DNA of 64,000 bases from Melastoma dodecandrum. Taxonomy: Eukaryota; Streptophyta; Magnoliopsida; Myrtales; Melastomataceae. The notes under the pieces were generated by a model. It saw only the letters and a program-made list of their open reading frames with translations. It made no database searches and was not told the origin of the DNA. The DNA is taken from contig JARUPY010000149.1 in assembly GCA_029817715.1 (NCBI GenBank), positions 1,240,001 through 1,304,000 on the forward strand, given 5' to 3'. Shown here one piece after another: positions 46,871 to 57,560 of this stretch. The first letter of the stretch is position 1; the number at the start of each line of letters is the position of its first letter. Position numbers and translations under genes: made by a program.

Positions 46871-47640
46871 TCCAGAGGATTCGTTTTATGTGTGGTCGCC
46901 GTATGTAATGTAAAAAAAAAGAAGAAGACAACGGCTGAACACCCCTAAGCGGAAGTACTTACAGATGCCATCAACGATGCCTTCGGAAGTGAGCAAGAAC
47001 GAAGAAAGCCTGAATGCCTGAATGCTTGAAAAGGATAATAAATTGAGAAGGATATGTCCGTCTGTTCAGAGTGCTTTCTATACAATGCTTAAGAACGAGT
47101 ATTTATACTAAATTATGCCTACATATGTACGGTAATATAATATTACACATATATTACGCTTCATTTGCTGCTGGTTTCCATGGAATATCTTCTTTCCATA
47201 TGAGCAATCTTGGCAACAATCTCCTTCTGATCTTCTGGACCCTTCCTTAACAGCTAGCGAATCGACCGCATTGCCCATTGGCCTTCGTCGTAGAGTTTCC
47301 TCGTTCGCCTAGTTGACTTTCGTTTGTCGCTTCGCTAACTTGTCGCCCGTCGCCTGATGATCCCGTCGCTTAGTGACTGCTTCGCCCAGCAAGCCTTCGC
47401 CCGGTGTGTATCCGTGGTTACTCCTTACTAGACTTCCATCTCTCGGGCCTGTATTCTGAATCGTCAATTCACAGATTGACTGAGATATGTGATCCAGAAT
47501 TTCTGTTGCTAAACAACTACTATCCGCAAAGAAGGACTAGAACCCCCGGCTGCACAGGTAGGCACCCCACGTCAGGGACACCGGCAATTCCTTTCTACTG
47601 ATCACGCACTTTGTGGCACGTTCAAAGATTGGTATGTTGC
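46871..47640 (-). mobile_element. LTR and leader of the Gypsy remnant, minus orientation
   Basis: On the minus strand a TATA-like TTTAGTATAAATACTCG lies near 47098-47114, ahead of the gag leader. The leader words near 46840-46900 (AAATATTTCTGACGCG, GGCGACCAC) match the insert in copy B near 11905-11960 and the scraps at 28.8 and 38.6 kb. Its outer end (about 47640) was not fixed. Confidence 0.45.
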
Positions 47641-48276
47641 TGACCACGATCAAGAGACTTCCAAAAAAACAATTGCATAAACCCCACAACTATGTATTAT
47701 ACACGCGTGTTGTCCCTGTCCCTGTCCCACCTACCTCTTACTTTCTCTTTTTTCCTTCTTAACAAATTCAAACTCAGATTCGGATAATATACTTATTAAC
47801 TATATATGATAAATATCGAACTCTTTCTAATCCAAAACCTTCTTAAACAATTCGAATAATATGATAGCTATATACAACTCTTTGTAACCCGAAACTTTTT
47901 AAGCTAATTCAGACCGCACGTCTCGGTCCCTTCTACTTTTTCTTGTTCGCCTCTTTCTGCTTTTTTTTTTCTCATGGAAAAAGGGCCTAAAATTACTCCC
48001 GCAAAGTCATGAAAAAGCCAGAAGCAAAAGGGGGTGGGGGGGGACCAATGGGTGAGATGTAATGTAAGGACAAATCATCAGACATCATCATCTTATCAAG
48101 TCCCAAGACCGGATCTGAACCAACCACTTTTAACATCGTGAATAGTTTCTTAACCTGACATTTGTCACAGAGGTCCTAACACGATCTACAAAACGGAAAG
48201 AAATCACACTCCTGATATTTTCCTCACCAAGAAGAGATACAGTAGTAGGAGGAGAAAATATCTTTGATCTTTGATG
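47641..48276. other. Intergenic; no gene
   Basis: AT-rich with pyrimidine runs and a G-run at 48031-48042. It contains the 3' side of the following minus-strand gene. Confidence 0.4.
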
Positions 48277-48789
48277 TCAGTCGTACTTTTCGATCCAGGA
48301 GTAGACAAGGACAAAAACCCAGGACACGGCCAGCAAGATGTCCCCAACCGTCCGCCGGAGGCAGTCCCCGGCCAAACCCTCCACCCCCGTCTCGAACCTT
48401 ATCCTCCACGCCCCAACCAGGACGTGCAACCCGAAGCAACCCTTTGCGACGAATGACTGGAACTCCCTGTCCTGGATTTGGGAAACCATTAGCAGCAGCA
48501 GCCCTATGACGAACAGGAGGAGACCAGCGAAGGAATCGGTTGTCCCGATCAGGAGACGGTCACGCGGGGTCGATCATAGAAGACGCTCGGCTGCCTCGGA
48601 GCCGTGACCTAGGGAGTAGATCGCTTGGGAGTGGAACATCATCATGGATCCACAGAAGAGGGCGATCATCGAGTGGAGCACGCAGGTCACAGCGAAGACA
48701 GTGGCCTTTGGCTTACCCGCGGGAGACGACGCCGGCGGCCTCGCCGTGGGGTTGGGTTGGGTGGTCGTGACGTACGCGGTCCGATGCAT
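48277..48789 (-). pseudogene. Small four-helix plant membrane protein with one in-frame TGA
   Basis: The frame from ATG (48789) to TGA (48277-48279) is 170 positions long. It starts MHRTAYVTTTQPNPTARP and has hydrophobic segments at about 28-50, 82-100, 118-132 and 145-163, ending in the conserved ILLAVSWVFVLVYSWIEKYD. This matches a family of uncharacterised plant transmembrane proteins, which I believe is DUF7865. A TGA at 48574-48576 (codon 72) falls where relatives have Gly in LLGSTPHD. One base change (GGA to TGA) explains it. The rest of the frame is perfect, so this is either a very young pseudogene, a sequencing error or an allele. No GT-AG intron could remove the stop. Confidence 0.75.
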
Positions 48790-51475
48790 CGAGCTGTTTT
48801 GGAGATAGGGTGGAGGGAAGTCGTAGGCAGGGGAGTTTCTGTGAGGAGGTCGTTAGGGGGAGGAAGTCGATTGATTTATATGAAAACTTAGATGATGATG
48901 ATGTTGATAAAGAAATATTCAGATTGGTTGGAGTGGAAATAAATTTCAGTAACAATAATATTTTCCTTCTTTGTTTTATCTTTTAATTTGAATTAATCGA
49001 ACAAAAAATAAAACATATATTCCTATATTTTTTATCTTCGAAATATTTGATTGAGAGTGGTATTCTTAATAGGATTGTCACATTTTGGCATTGGTTTGGG
49101 GGCCATCAAAGAGATGGGGATCCCATTCATGCTTTTTATAATATATATTATTATGGCAAAATATAAAATCATTAATTATTTACCGACTTTTTGTTTTCGC
49201 CTAAAATTTATTTATTATATGATTTTGACACGAACTTTCAGAGACGATTCGATGTGGCAATATTTTCACTCTTCATGTTACTCCTACATGGCAACACATG
49301 GATACATACTGGAGAGTGAAAATATTACCACTCCAGATCCACATCAGCTGCCGTTATGTACACGTCTCCGTAACGTCGTCATTGTCTAGCCATAAAATAG
49401 TTTAAATTGAAAATTCGGGTCAAAATCATATAACAAATAAAATTTAGGTCAAAATAAAAAACTGTTCAATAGTTGAGGTCATAATTTTATATTTTGCCTA
49501 TTATTATATGATTATTAGGGTTATTATTAATTGCTAATATTATTATTGGGACACTTAAAAAAAAAATGTTAATTTGAATTTAGAATTGAGATTCTTAATA
49601 ATTAAGGAAGAAATATCCTTTGTCTAAACCAGGCATTGAAGAGTATGTCCATGCAAAGACATCTCGGAATTCCCTGAGTAGATCTAAGAGTGTGGCCTTC
49701 TCTTCATTTGGAAGCGCTTTTAGCTATGAAGGTTGGGAGCGGGTCATCATCAGTACCCAGATGAATTTCCTCAGGGTTAATAATATATGGTCATCATATA
49801 TATAAGAGCATCTTTACTTTGAGCATCATATATATATAAAAAAAAAATAAATAAATAAAAAAAAATAAAAAAAATAATTTTTTTCAAATTTATTAGGATT
49901 TTTCCTATTTATAAGGGTATCTATATTTTTGATGTCCATATACCACATATGAGCATCAAATAAAAGTGCTGTTATGAGCATCAGATAAATGGGTATTTAA
50001 ATATGTATGTAAAGCATGGGGGGGCATGTGTGGTGCTTCTTTGAATGCACGACAAGATGGGATGGGGTTAGGGCCGTTTGACCATTGCCGACGATTTTAT
50101 TTCAATCGAACCAACATTTTTTGTTACCTATCAAATAGTTAAAAAATGATGTGGTTAGTTTGATTATTAGTTTAATTGGGATAATAATAGCAAAGATCAA
50201 AATTTAGCATATCACTTAAAATCTCTAAACTCACTTATAAAACTGAAGTGCAGTACAATTAGTTTGATGTGGCGATGGAGACAACAAAAGCTAGGAAAAA
50301 ATGGAAGTAGTTTACCACTAAGGTCCACAAACACAACCAGATTGAGCGAGATTTACATTTTCTTCCACTTAGTTTCCATTTCGTTTTCAAGGGAGTTTGA
50401 CGAATCTAGGACTGTTATTTCTCGGGAAAAGCCTAAAATCTGTGTCCGAGATTCCCGTGAATTCAGACATAGTATAAAAGAAGATAGACATGTTTGAACA
50501 GTAAAACGACATGTAGGAAAAAAATACATACATATCTAAACAAATCGCCTACATGTCTGAACAGTTGTCAATGTCGACGGTTTTCAACGATTATATGTCC
50601 GAACTTACAGGAGACCTGAAGCCTACGAAAAGCACCGATGGATAAAGACCGGAGGGACAAAAATCTCGCTGTGGAGATAAGCACAATCCGTGACTTGAAG
50701 CACGTACTTTGATAATTGCAGAGAAATCATAGTATAAATACAATCCCAAATACGACAATGTATTTTCTCTCTGCAAAAAATATATTCATGACTTTTACAT
50801 TATTAAGCATTCATTTATGCTCATTTCAAGGTTGATGTATTCATTTTGGGTCCTACATTTTGATTTTGGCGACCACGCTCAGAAATAAAATCGAAATATA
50901 CGTTGTTACTTCGTTCTTATTTAGTCGTTTGTAAAGGAAATATAATTATAAAACCTAACTAAATATATTTTATTTGTTTTTGGTTCGAATTATTGCCCAT
51001 TTTTCATATTTCATAATATGAAATATGGTATATATGGGTTTATGGTTATCTAGAAAGATCAAGGGAAAAGAAAACATACTCGTATTCGTCATACTATAAA
51101 TCTGAGGAGAGAAATACGAGCGACATAGATTTTCTTCACTTTTTCCTTTTCGTATTAATTAATTAACCCCATATACAGCAAACCTAATATAAGGTTTACT
51201 TCTGAAAAGTTAATTTTACCATCTAATAAATAAAAATACGAAGAACTGACAAGAAATCATCGTAATCTTTACTCTTTTCTATTCATCAACAAAATCATGA
51301 GATATAAAATAAAGTTAATTATATCAAATAAAATAAAATAAAATAAAAAACAATTAATACACTGCCTATGGCAATGTTTCAACTCGTGATCGGACGGTTT
51401 TGATTAAAACAGAGGATCGAGTTGTTCTGGAGATGATATATTTTTTTATCCATAAGTCGTAAATGATGTGGGTGT
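48790..51475. other. Long AT-rich intergenic stretch; no gene seen
   Basis: Open frames here are short and not recognised. A poly-A/AAT-rich run lies at 49835-49880. GAGCATC words repeat near 49806-49830 and 49940-49985. Confidence 0.45.
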
Positions 51476-51640
51476 AATGATTGAGCTCATTCCGCGTTTC
51501 ATTCTCCATACCTCAGAAAGTCTACTCCCTCTGGCCTTTGCCTCCCGTTGACTAGTCGTCCAGGTCGTCCTCTTCTTCTTCTTCTTCTTCTTCTTCTTCT
51601 TCTTCTATTGGGGATTGGTGGTAGTAGCTCCATCGAGGCC
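51476..51640 (+). promoter_or_regulatory. 5' leader of the intact DUF4220-DUF594 gene
   Basis: The block GAGCTCATTCCGCGTTTCAT...GACTAGTCGTCCAGGTCGTC is repeated almost exactly before copy G (61945-62030). It contains a (TCT)n run of about 12 units (51571-51606), against about 6-7 before copy G. The start context is GAGGCCATGG. Confidence 0.6.
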
Positions 51641-53666
51641 ATGGATTCGACTTTCATTGCCGCGACCGTGCAGAACATATGGAACGCGTGGAACATCCGG
51701 GGTTTCATGATCCTCAGCCTCTGTATGCAGATCGTCCTCGCCCTCGCCGCCCCTCTTAGGAAGAAGACCTCCAACGGATTCCTCACTTTTGTCGTCTGGT
51801 CGGCCTACTTCCTTGCGGAGTGGGCAGCCATATTCGCTTTCGGGCTGATCTCCAATGCCAGAAACAGGAGCACAAACTACGAGACAGAGGTCGCCCAGGA
51901 CGTGATGGCGTTCTGGGCGGCCTTCCTCCTGATCCACCTCGGGGGACCCGACACAATCACCGCCTTCTCCCTCGAGAACAACGCTCTGTGGCTCCGTCAC
52001 CTCGTCGGGCTTATCGCCCAGGTTTTCGTGTTCTTGTACATATTCGTGAAGTCGCTGAGCAACAGCGGGATCTTGACTCCCACCGTCCTGATATTCATGG
52101 CCGGCGTGATTAAATATGGAGAGAGGACGAGGTCGCTGTATCTTGCGAGCTTGGAGAACTTGAAGACGTCGATCAAGAAGACTCCCAATCTAGGTGATGA
52201 TGTTGACAGTGACAGAGAGGACGATGAGGCTCACTTCCCTGCAGATATAAAACCGGCCTTCCACTTTCACAAGATATTCAAGGGCCTAACTGTCGATATC
52301 ATGCTGAATATTTCCGAGCGGAATGAGAGCCGGGAGTTTATCTTGCAGAAAGATGCCAACGAGGTATTCCGCCTAATCTCGATCGAGCTTGATTTCTTGT
52401 ACGAGGTTTTCTACACGAAAATCATGGCAGCAAACACTGGGTGGGGAGCATTCACCCGTAGCATCGCCTATTCCGGCACCCTGGCCGCCTTCATTTTGTT
52501 CTGCCTCGCAGATAAGGATGAGTTTCGCAAAGTTGACATTGCGATCACATATGCTTTGTTCGCTGGTGTTTTTGTTCTTGACGTGGCAAGCGGTGTGATG
52601 ATCACAATGTCCGACTGGACGAATACCAATGATCAGACGTACTTCTGTTTTCAATTAATCGGACAGGGAGTTTTCCCTTTCCTAGTTGGATTAGCAGTTT
52701 ATGATGTTGTGAGGTTCTGCTTTGAGGGTTCTGCTTTCATAAGCCTCATGGACAGAGTCTGGTCGGAAAAGATGGGCTCTTTCAACCTTTTATCCCATTG
52801 CTTCAGAGAGTGTGCTCCTCGAAAATGTCGTAAACCAGGTACAGTTCTTCTTCGGCTACCCGCAACAAAATTTCTAGAGTATGTGTTCACCGATCGATTG
52901 TCATCCGACTACAGGCTTTGTTTGGGAGAAATTTGCTGTTATGAGATCAACATTCAAGAATGCCATTAATCCCGAGCTGTGGGGGCTAGTTTTCAAGGAC
53001 CTCGAGAGGAAGGCCACGAACGCCACTGATGCAGAAACAGTGAGACAAGTATATGGGGCAAGGGGAGATTGGGCGATTGAAGAAAGTTTATGTCACGAAT
53101 TGCTGCCTTACATCAACGATTTCGAGTATGACAATACTCTTCTAATCTGGCACATTGCCACCGAGATCTGTTACAACATTGAGGGTGACGTTGGCTCTGC
53201 TGACGACATGAAGATGTACAGCAAGATTTTGTCGGATTACATGATGTATTTACTGGTCAACCAGCCGAAGTTGATGTCTGCGGTGGCCGGAATCAGCCAT
53301 GTAAGAAACGAAGACACCTGCGTGGAGGTGAAGCTGCTGGAGAGGAAATTTGGGGCTTCAACCATGCAGGAGTTTTGCAAGCTGATCCTCGAGGAACACG
53401 CCAGCGTCACCGAACCGGCACTCGAGGTGAAGCATTGTGCGCACTCTGTATTAAAAGACGCGTGCAGCTTGGTCCGATTAATAGGAGGGAACAACAAGAG
53501 GTGGGAGATATTCTTCAAGGTGTGGATGGAGCTGTTGTCGTATGCGGCCGGACACTGCAAAGCGGACTCGCACGCGCGGTTGCTTAGCGAAGGTGGTGAG
53601 TTCGTCACATTCGTATGGATGTTGATGGCTCACTACGGCATAGGCGCGCAATTCCCCGTAAAATAA
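51641..53666 (+). CDS. DUF4220-DUF594 membrane protein, the only intact copy
   Basis: Exon 1 is 51641-52838, the intron 52839-52914 (76 bp, phase 1) and exon 2 52915-53666. Joined they give 649 residues. The N-terminal DUF4220 part has five hydrophobic segments (about 21-39, 47-71, 88-106, 117-137, 144-157). It carries the signatures HLGGPDTITAFSLENNALWL (100-119 region) and YGERTRSLYLASLENLK (159-175), followed by an acidic loop (DDVDSDREDDEAH) and three more segments (about 271-290, 298-322, 339-360). The C-terminal DUF594 part has SDYMMYLLVNQPKLMSAVAG and VWMELLSYAAGHCKADSHAR. It ends QFPVK without any repeat tail. The biochemical role of the family is unknown. Multi-copy clusters are known in plants. 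The ATG at 51641 was chosen because upstream codons only read through the TCT repeat and lack an ATG. Confidence 0.93.
52839..52914 (+). other. 76-bp intron of the intact DUF4220-DUF594 gene
   Basis: The donor is CCAG|GTACAG and the acceptor CGACTACAG|GCTTTG. Splicing joins KPG to FVWEKFAVM. Retention would extend the exon-1 frame to a stop at 52967-52969, giving a product without DUF594. Confidence 0.88.
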
Positions 53667-53779
53667 CAGACACTTGCTTATTAAGCTAAGGCTTGTTTAC
53701 AATCAATACCTTTCTTTGCCGTTTTCTGTAATAACACAAACATGCCCAAATGGCTTTGCCAGTCATAAAAACTTGAGGC

Positions 53780-55610
53780 AAGATTGCGAAGTTACCTTTG
53801 TTGATGGTTATTGCAAAATCGTTAACAAAAACGAAAAAAAAGATTGTTGTAATGAAGATGACATTATGGCATCTGCGATATGGACATTTGAATCACAAGG
53901 GCCAAACATTGTTGAGAGAAAACAATATGGTCATAGCAACAACAATATACGTCTGTGAAGGACGTGTGTATGAAAAGCAACATCGTCTTCATTTTCTGAA
54001 TACCTCTTGGAGAGCTAAAGCACCTCTTCAATTTGTGCATGTTGACATCTGTGGTCCCAACTCAAACTCCAATGGTCGGTAACAGGAGATACGTTCTCTT
54101 ATTTGTTGATAATTACAATCGTATGATATGATTATACTTTCTTGAAAAGAAATCGGAGGCTTTTACTATTTTTTTGAGTTTCAAAGCCAATACAGAGAAG
54201 CAAAGTGTGTATCAAATAAAAAATTTGAAGATAGATTGTGGAGGAGAATATATTTTCAAGCCGTTTCTAGATTCTTGCAAGCAGCAAGGCATACAACGAT
54301 AGCTTACTGTGAACTACTCACCTCAGCAGAATGGCATTGTTAAGATGGCTCGAAGTATGCTCAAACGCAAGGGTCTTTCGAATTCATTGTGGGCCGAGTC
54401 TGTGAATACAATGGCTTACATTCTCAATCGATCACCGACGAAAATTGTTCAGAACAAGACGCCTTACGAAGCATGGCATAAGAAGAAACCTATGGTTGTT
54501 CATTTGAAGGTATTGGATGTGTTACATATGCTCTTTTGACGAAGAAGAAGTAGAAGTATGATTAGAAGAGTGAGAAGCTAATCTTTATTGGTCATAGTAA
54601 GGAATCTAAAGGTTATCGGTTGTTCGACCTAAAGACTAACAATCTTGTTATTTCAAGATATGTTTATTTTCGATGAGAATACAATATGAAAATAGGAGAA
54701 CGAGTTCTCTCAGACACAACTAACGTTTTCTTATCCAGAAGCACCAGCAATAGTGCCTTCATCAAATCTCACTGAAATAGCAACAACTAGTTCCTCAAGA
54801 GTAAATTCAGAGAATAAAGATTATGATGATGATATACAACCAAGAAGGTATCGCTCGTTAAGTGAAGTTTACGAGCAAGCTAACTTTGCACTTACTACTT
54901 TGAGCCGCAAACTTTCGAAGAGGCCGCAAAAGAAGAAAAATGAAGAAATGAAATGAAAGAAGAGATATTTAGTATTGAGAAGAATGATACTTTGTCCCTA
55001 GTAGACCTTCCCAAAGGAAAAGAATCAATTGGCTTGAAATGGATGTTTAAAACAAAGTTCATTGAGAATGAAAGTGTGTCCAGAATAGCCCATCGTTGAT
55101 TTCATTGAGAAGTTCACTCATGGATCAAGAGTTCACTCAAGGTAGGAAGTGTTGATGATCGAAGAAGCACGTCAGGATATCTTTTATGCCTTGAAACAAA
55201 ACCCCTCTCCTGGAGTTCGAAGAAGCAAGCTATTATAATGTTATCATTAGCTGAAGCAGAATACATTGGAGCAAATGAAGCAATTCGTGAAGCAGTATGG
55301 TTAAGATGGTTATTGCTGGAGTTACAACAGAAGGTTGCTCATCCAACAAAACAATATTACTTGACAATCAGTCAGCCATTGCTATGACAAAGAACCATGT
55401 ATTTCATGCAAAGTCAAACCACATTGAATTATGCCACTACTTTATCAGAGAAATTCTGATAAAGGAGATAGTTATGGAGTTTATTCTCACCAGGATCAGG
55501 CCGCTGATGTTCTAACGAAAGCCGTGAATTTCGAAAAGCTCGGGTTGGTCTAGAAGTCGGTAATGCTAATGTCCTAGGAACTAGAAGCAAGTTAATGATC
55601 CAGAAACTAG
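53780..55610 (+). mobile_element. Internally deleted Copia retrotransposon relic
   Basis: Pieces of one Copia pol polyprotein occur in order: the pre-integrase word LWHLRYGHLNHKGQTLL (about 53862-53912), FVHVDICGP, integrase words (SPQQNGIVKMARSMLKRKGL, AESVNTMAYILNRSPTKIV), a target-region word (ESKGYRLFDLKTN), a short RT start (GLKWMFKTKF, about 55033), then a jump to RNase H (STSGYLLCLETKPLSWSSKK, LAEAEYIGANEA). Most of the reverse transcriptase is deleted. Many stops and shifts are present. No LTRs were identified. Confidence 0.8.
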
Positions 55611-56088
55611 TGTAGAGTAAATGTTTACTCTCGATCTTTTCAATGACTCTATAGAAGGAGTAACTGAAAGGTTCTTTCCAATTACATTTATATAAAAACA
55701 TTGCATTTACATTGATTGAATGAACATTCGTTACAGTAACAATCTCCAAATAATGTATGCGAGTAAGAAAAAGACCAAAACGCATTCTGGTTGTAAGAAA
55801 AGACTAAAGCCTCCACAATTAGCCAAAATATCCTCTTCAAATATCCTTATTCCTTATTTTCAGAAATACTTAGCTGTGTTGTAATAGTTCCGCAAACCCT
55901 TCCTGCGATACAGCAAACCACCGCTTTTCAAACAACCCAACAAATCTAACTATATATTCTCAGAATGTAATATAATCTTATTAAATTTCTCAATCACAAT
56001 CTCGAGTGAAATCTTAAAATTTTACGTCAAAAATGAAATCCGGAGGGGAAGATCCCGTTTGCTACAATAGCGGAAAACCCATACGATC
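55611..56088. other. Spacer; no gene
   Basis: AT-rich 3' side of the Copia relic. No recognisable coding sequence. Confidence 0.4.
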
Positions 56089-56250
56089 CTATGCATGGCG
56101 TATCTTCTGATGAGACGACCAAAGTTGATGTCCGTGGTGGCTGGCAGCAGCCACTTTGTCGATTCTCAGGGAAAACGCAAGCATCACTAAACCCACCAAA
56201 GCTGTGAACAATCACACACTGTCAGTATTGAAGGACTCATCGTGGGTAGT
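56089..56250 (+). pseudogene. DUF594 scrap
   Basis: MAYLLMRRPKLMSVVAGSSH, then broken words matching the EPTKA..NNHTLSVLKDS segment, show about 160 bp of the DUF594 domain with deletions. It precedes the next copy's 5'-truncated remains, so at least two array members were lost here. Confidence 0.7.
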
Positions 56251-56295
56251 TCTCCTGGGTTCATATTAGATCTTATCACGTAAGAACTAAAACTC

Positions 56296-56329
56296 CTGTA
56301 TGAACTTCTGATGGCTTTCATTTTGTTCT
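56296..56329 (+). pseudogene. Left piece of DUF4220 copy H, ahead of the Copia insertion
   Basis: CTGTATGAACTTCTGATGGC and TTTCATTTTGTTCT encode parts of LYEL and AFILF(C), the region before and inside the sixth membrane segment, with an internal deletion between them. The copy continues at 60941 after the Copia element. Confidence 0.7.
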
Positions 56330-56595
56330 TGTTGGTGATTGGATCAAACCTAATATGAAAATCTTAGGAAATATCTTAGATAGTATCTTAGGAAATATTT
56401 TAAAGATTTTATAGGAGATATAATATCTCTTATTTAAGATTTTATTGAGATTTTATTTGATTTCTTTAGATTATTTTTACCCTTATAAATAAGGCTTGTC
56501 CTCAGAGGTAATAATTCACTTTTGAGTTTGTTTAATAAAGTTAGAGAGAGTTTCGGTTGTGAAGTAGTTTGGTTCCTACATCGGGAACACCTACA
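56330..56595 (+). repeat. Left LTR of the Copia element
   Basis: It starts TGTTGGTGATTGGATC and ends AACACCTACA. It contains a TATA-like CCTTATAAATAAGG near 56480-56495. Confidence 0.88.
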
Positions 56596-56597
56596 AT

Positions 56598-56610
56598 TGG
56601 TATCAGAGCC
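56598..56610 (+). other. Primer binding site of the Copia element
   Basis: TGGTATCAGAGCC, complementary to the 3' end of plant initiator methionine tRNA, two bases after the LTR. Typical for Copia elements. Confidence 0.88.
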
Positions 56611-56715
56611 TTTGTGATCTTTTGGGAGCTGTGAAAATCTTGTGAAGAATTTGAGATTTTTGCTTTTCATCCAAAAGAAGGAGATAGAGGCAAGTGCAAG
56701 CAGTTTCTCTTCTAG

Positions 56716-57560
56716 ATGCCACCTATGTTTGACGGGGAGAACTATCAAGCTTGCGGTGAAGATGAACGCTTTCATGGAGGGCATCGATCTGTGGGAAGCA
56801 GTGGAAGACTACACCGTGGTTGCACTCCCCGACAACCCTACTATCAACCTGATTCGGTATCACAAGGAAAGAGTCACGAAGAAGGCAAGGGCGAAATCAT
56901 GTCTCTATGCTGCAATGTCGCCTACAATATTCACGAGGATCATGAAGTTCCAGACTGCGAAGGATATTTGGAATTTCTTGAAGGATAAGTATGAAGGCGA
57001 CGAGAAGATAAGGGGCATGAAGGCTTTGAATTTGATAAGAGAATTTGAGAGGCAACAGATGAAGGAGGATGAGTCTGTGAAGGATTTTTCTGACAGATTG
57101 ATAAATCTGGCCGACAGAATGAGAGTTCTGGGTACAGATATGAAGGATGAAAGAATTGTGCAGAAGGTTTTGGTGTCGCTGTCAGAACGTTTTGAAGTTA
57201 CGTTTGCTTCTTTGGAGAATACGAGAGATCTATCGGACATAAAGCTGGCGGAGTTTTTGAGTGCGTTGCAGACTCAGGAACAGAGAAGGCTGATGAGATG
57301 GGAAGTTCAAGTTCCTACTGAGGGAGCCTTACCAGCAAGGTCGAAGACAACGGATTCTGGAAAAGGGAAGAAGCCCTGGAGCCAGCAGAAGGGGACTGCA
57401 TATGGTTCAAGTAGAAGCAGAGGTTCTGGTGAACAGAGTCGTCTTGCTGCTGATTAGAAGAAGAAACTAGATCCGTGCAAATACTGTGGAGGCAGAAGTC
57501 ACCCACATTACAAGTGTTGGAAGAGGCCAGACGTGAAGTTAGCAATTGTCAGAAGTTAGG
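56716..57560 (+). pseudogene. Copia gag remnant
   Basis: It starts MPPMFDGENYQA. A small deletion near 56752 shifts the frame, then a long open part follows: helix-rich gag with LPDNPTINLIRYHKERVTKK, IWNFLKDKYEGDEKIRGMKA, and SVKDFSDRLINLADRMRVLG. A TAG at about 57457 precedes the zinc-knuckle area (CKYCGGRSHPHYKCW, then NCQKLGHIARFC). This is the usual Copia gag layout. Confidence 0.82.

Noticed and set aside
51548..51640. N-terminal extension with a run of about 15 Leu before MDSTF
   Set aside because: It starts at TTG, not ATG, and comes from the TCT microsatellite in the leader. Paralogs start at the ATG in GGCCATGG.
53674..53958. Two overlapping frames after the intact DUF4220 gene
   Set aside because: They are the decayed start of the Copia relic, whose pre-integrase word is readable across them.
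56598..56610. tRNA-like word TGGTATCAGAGCC
   Set aside because: It is the retrotransposon primer site. No cloverleaf surrounds it, so it is not a tRNA gene.
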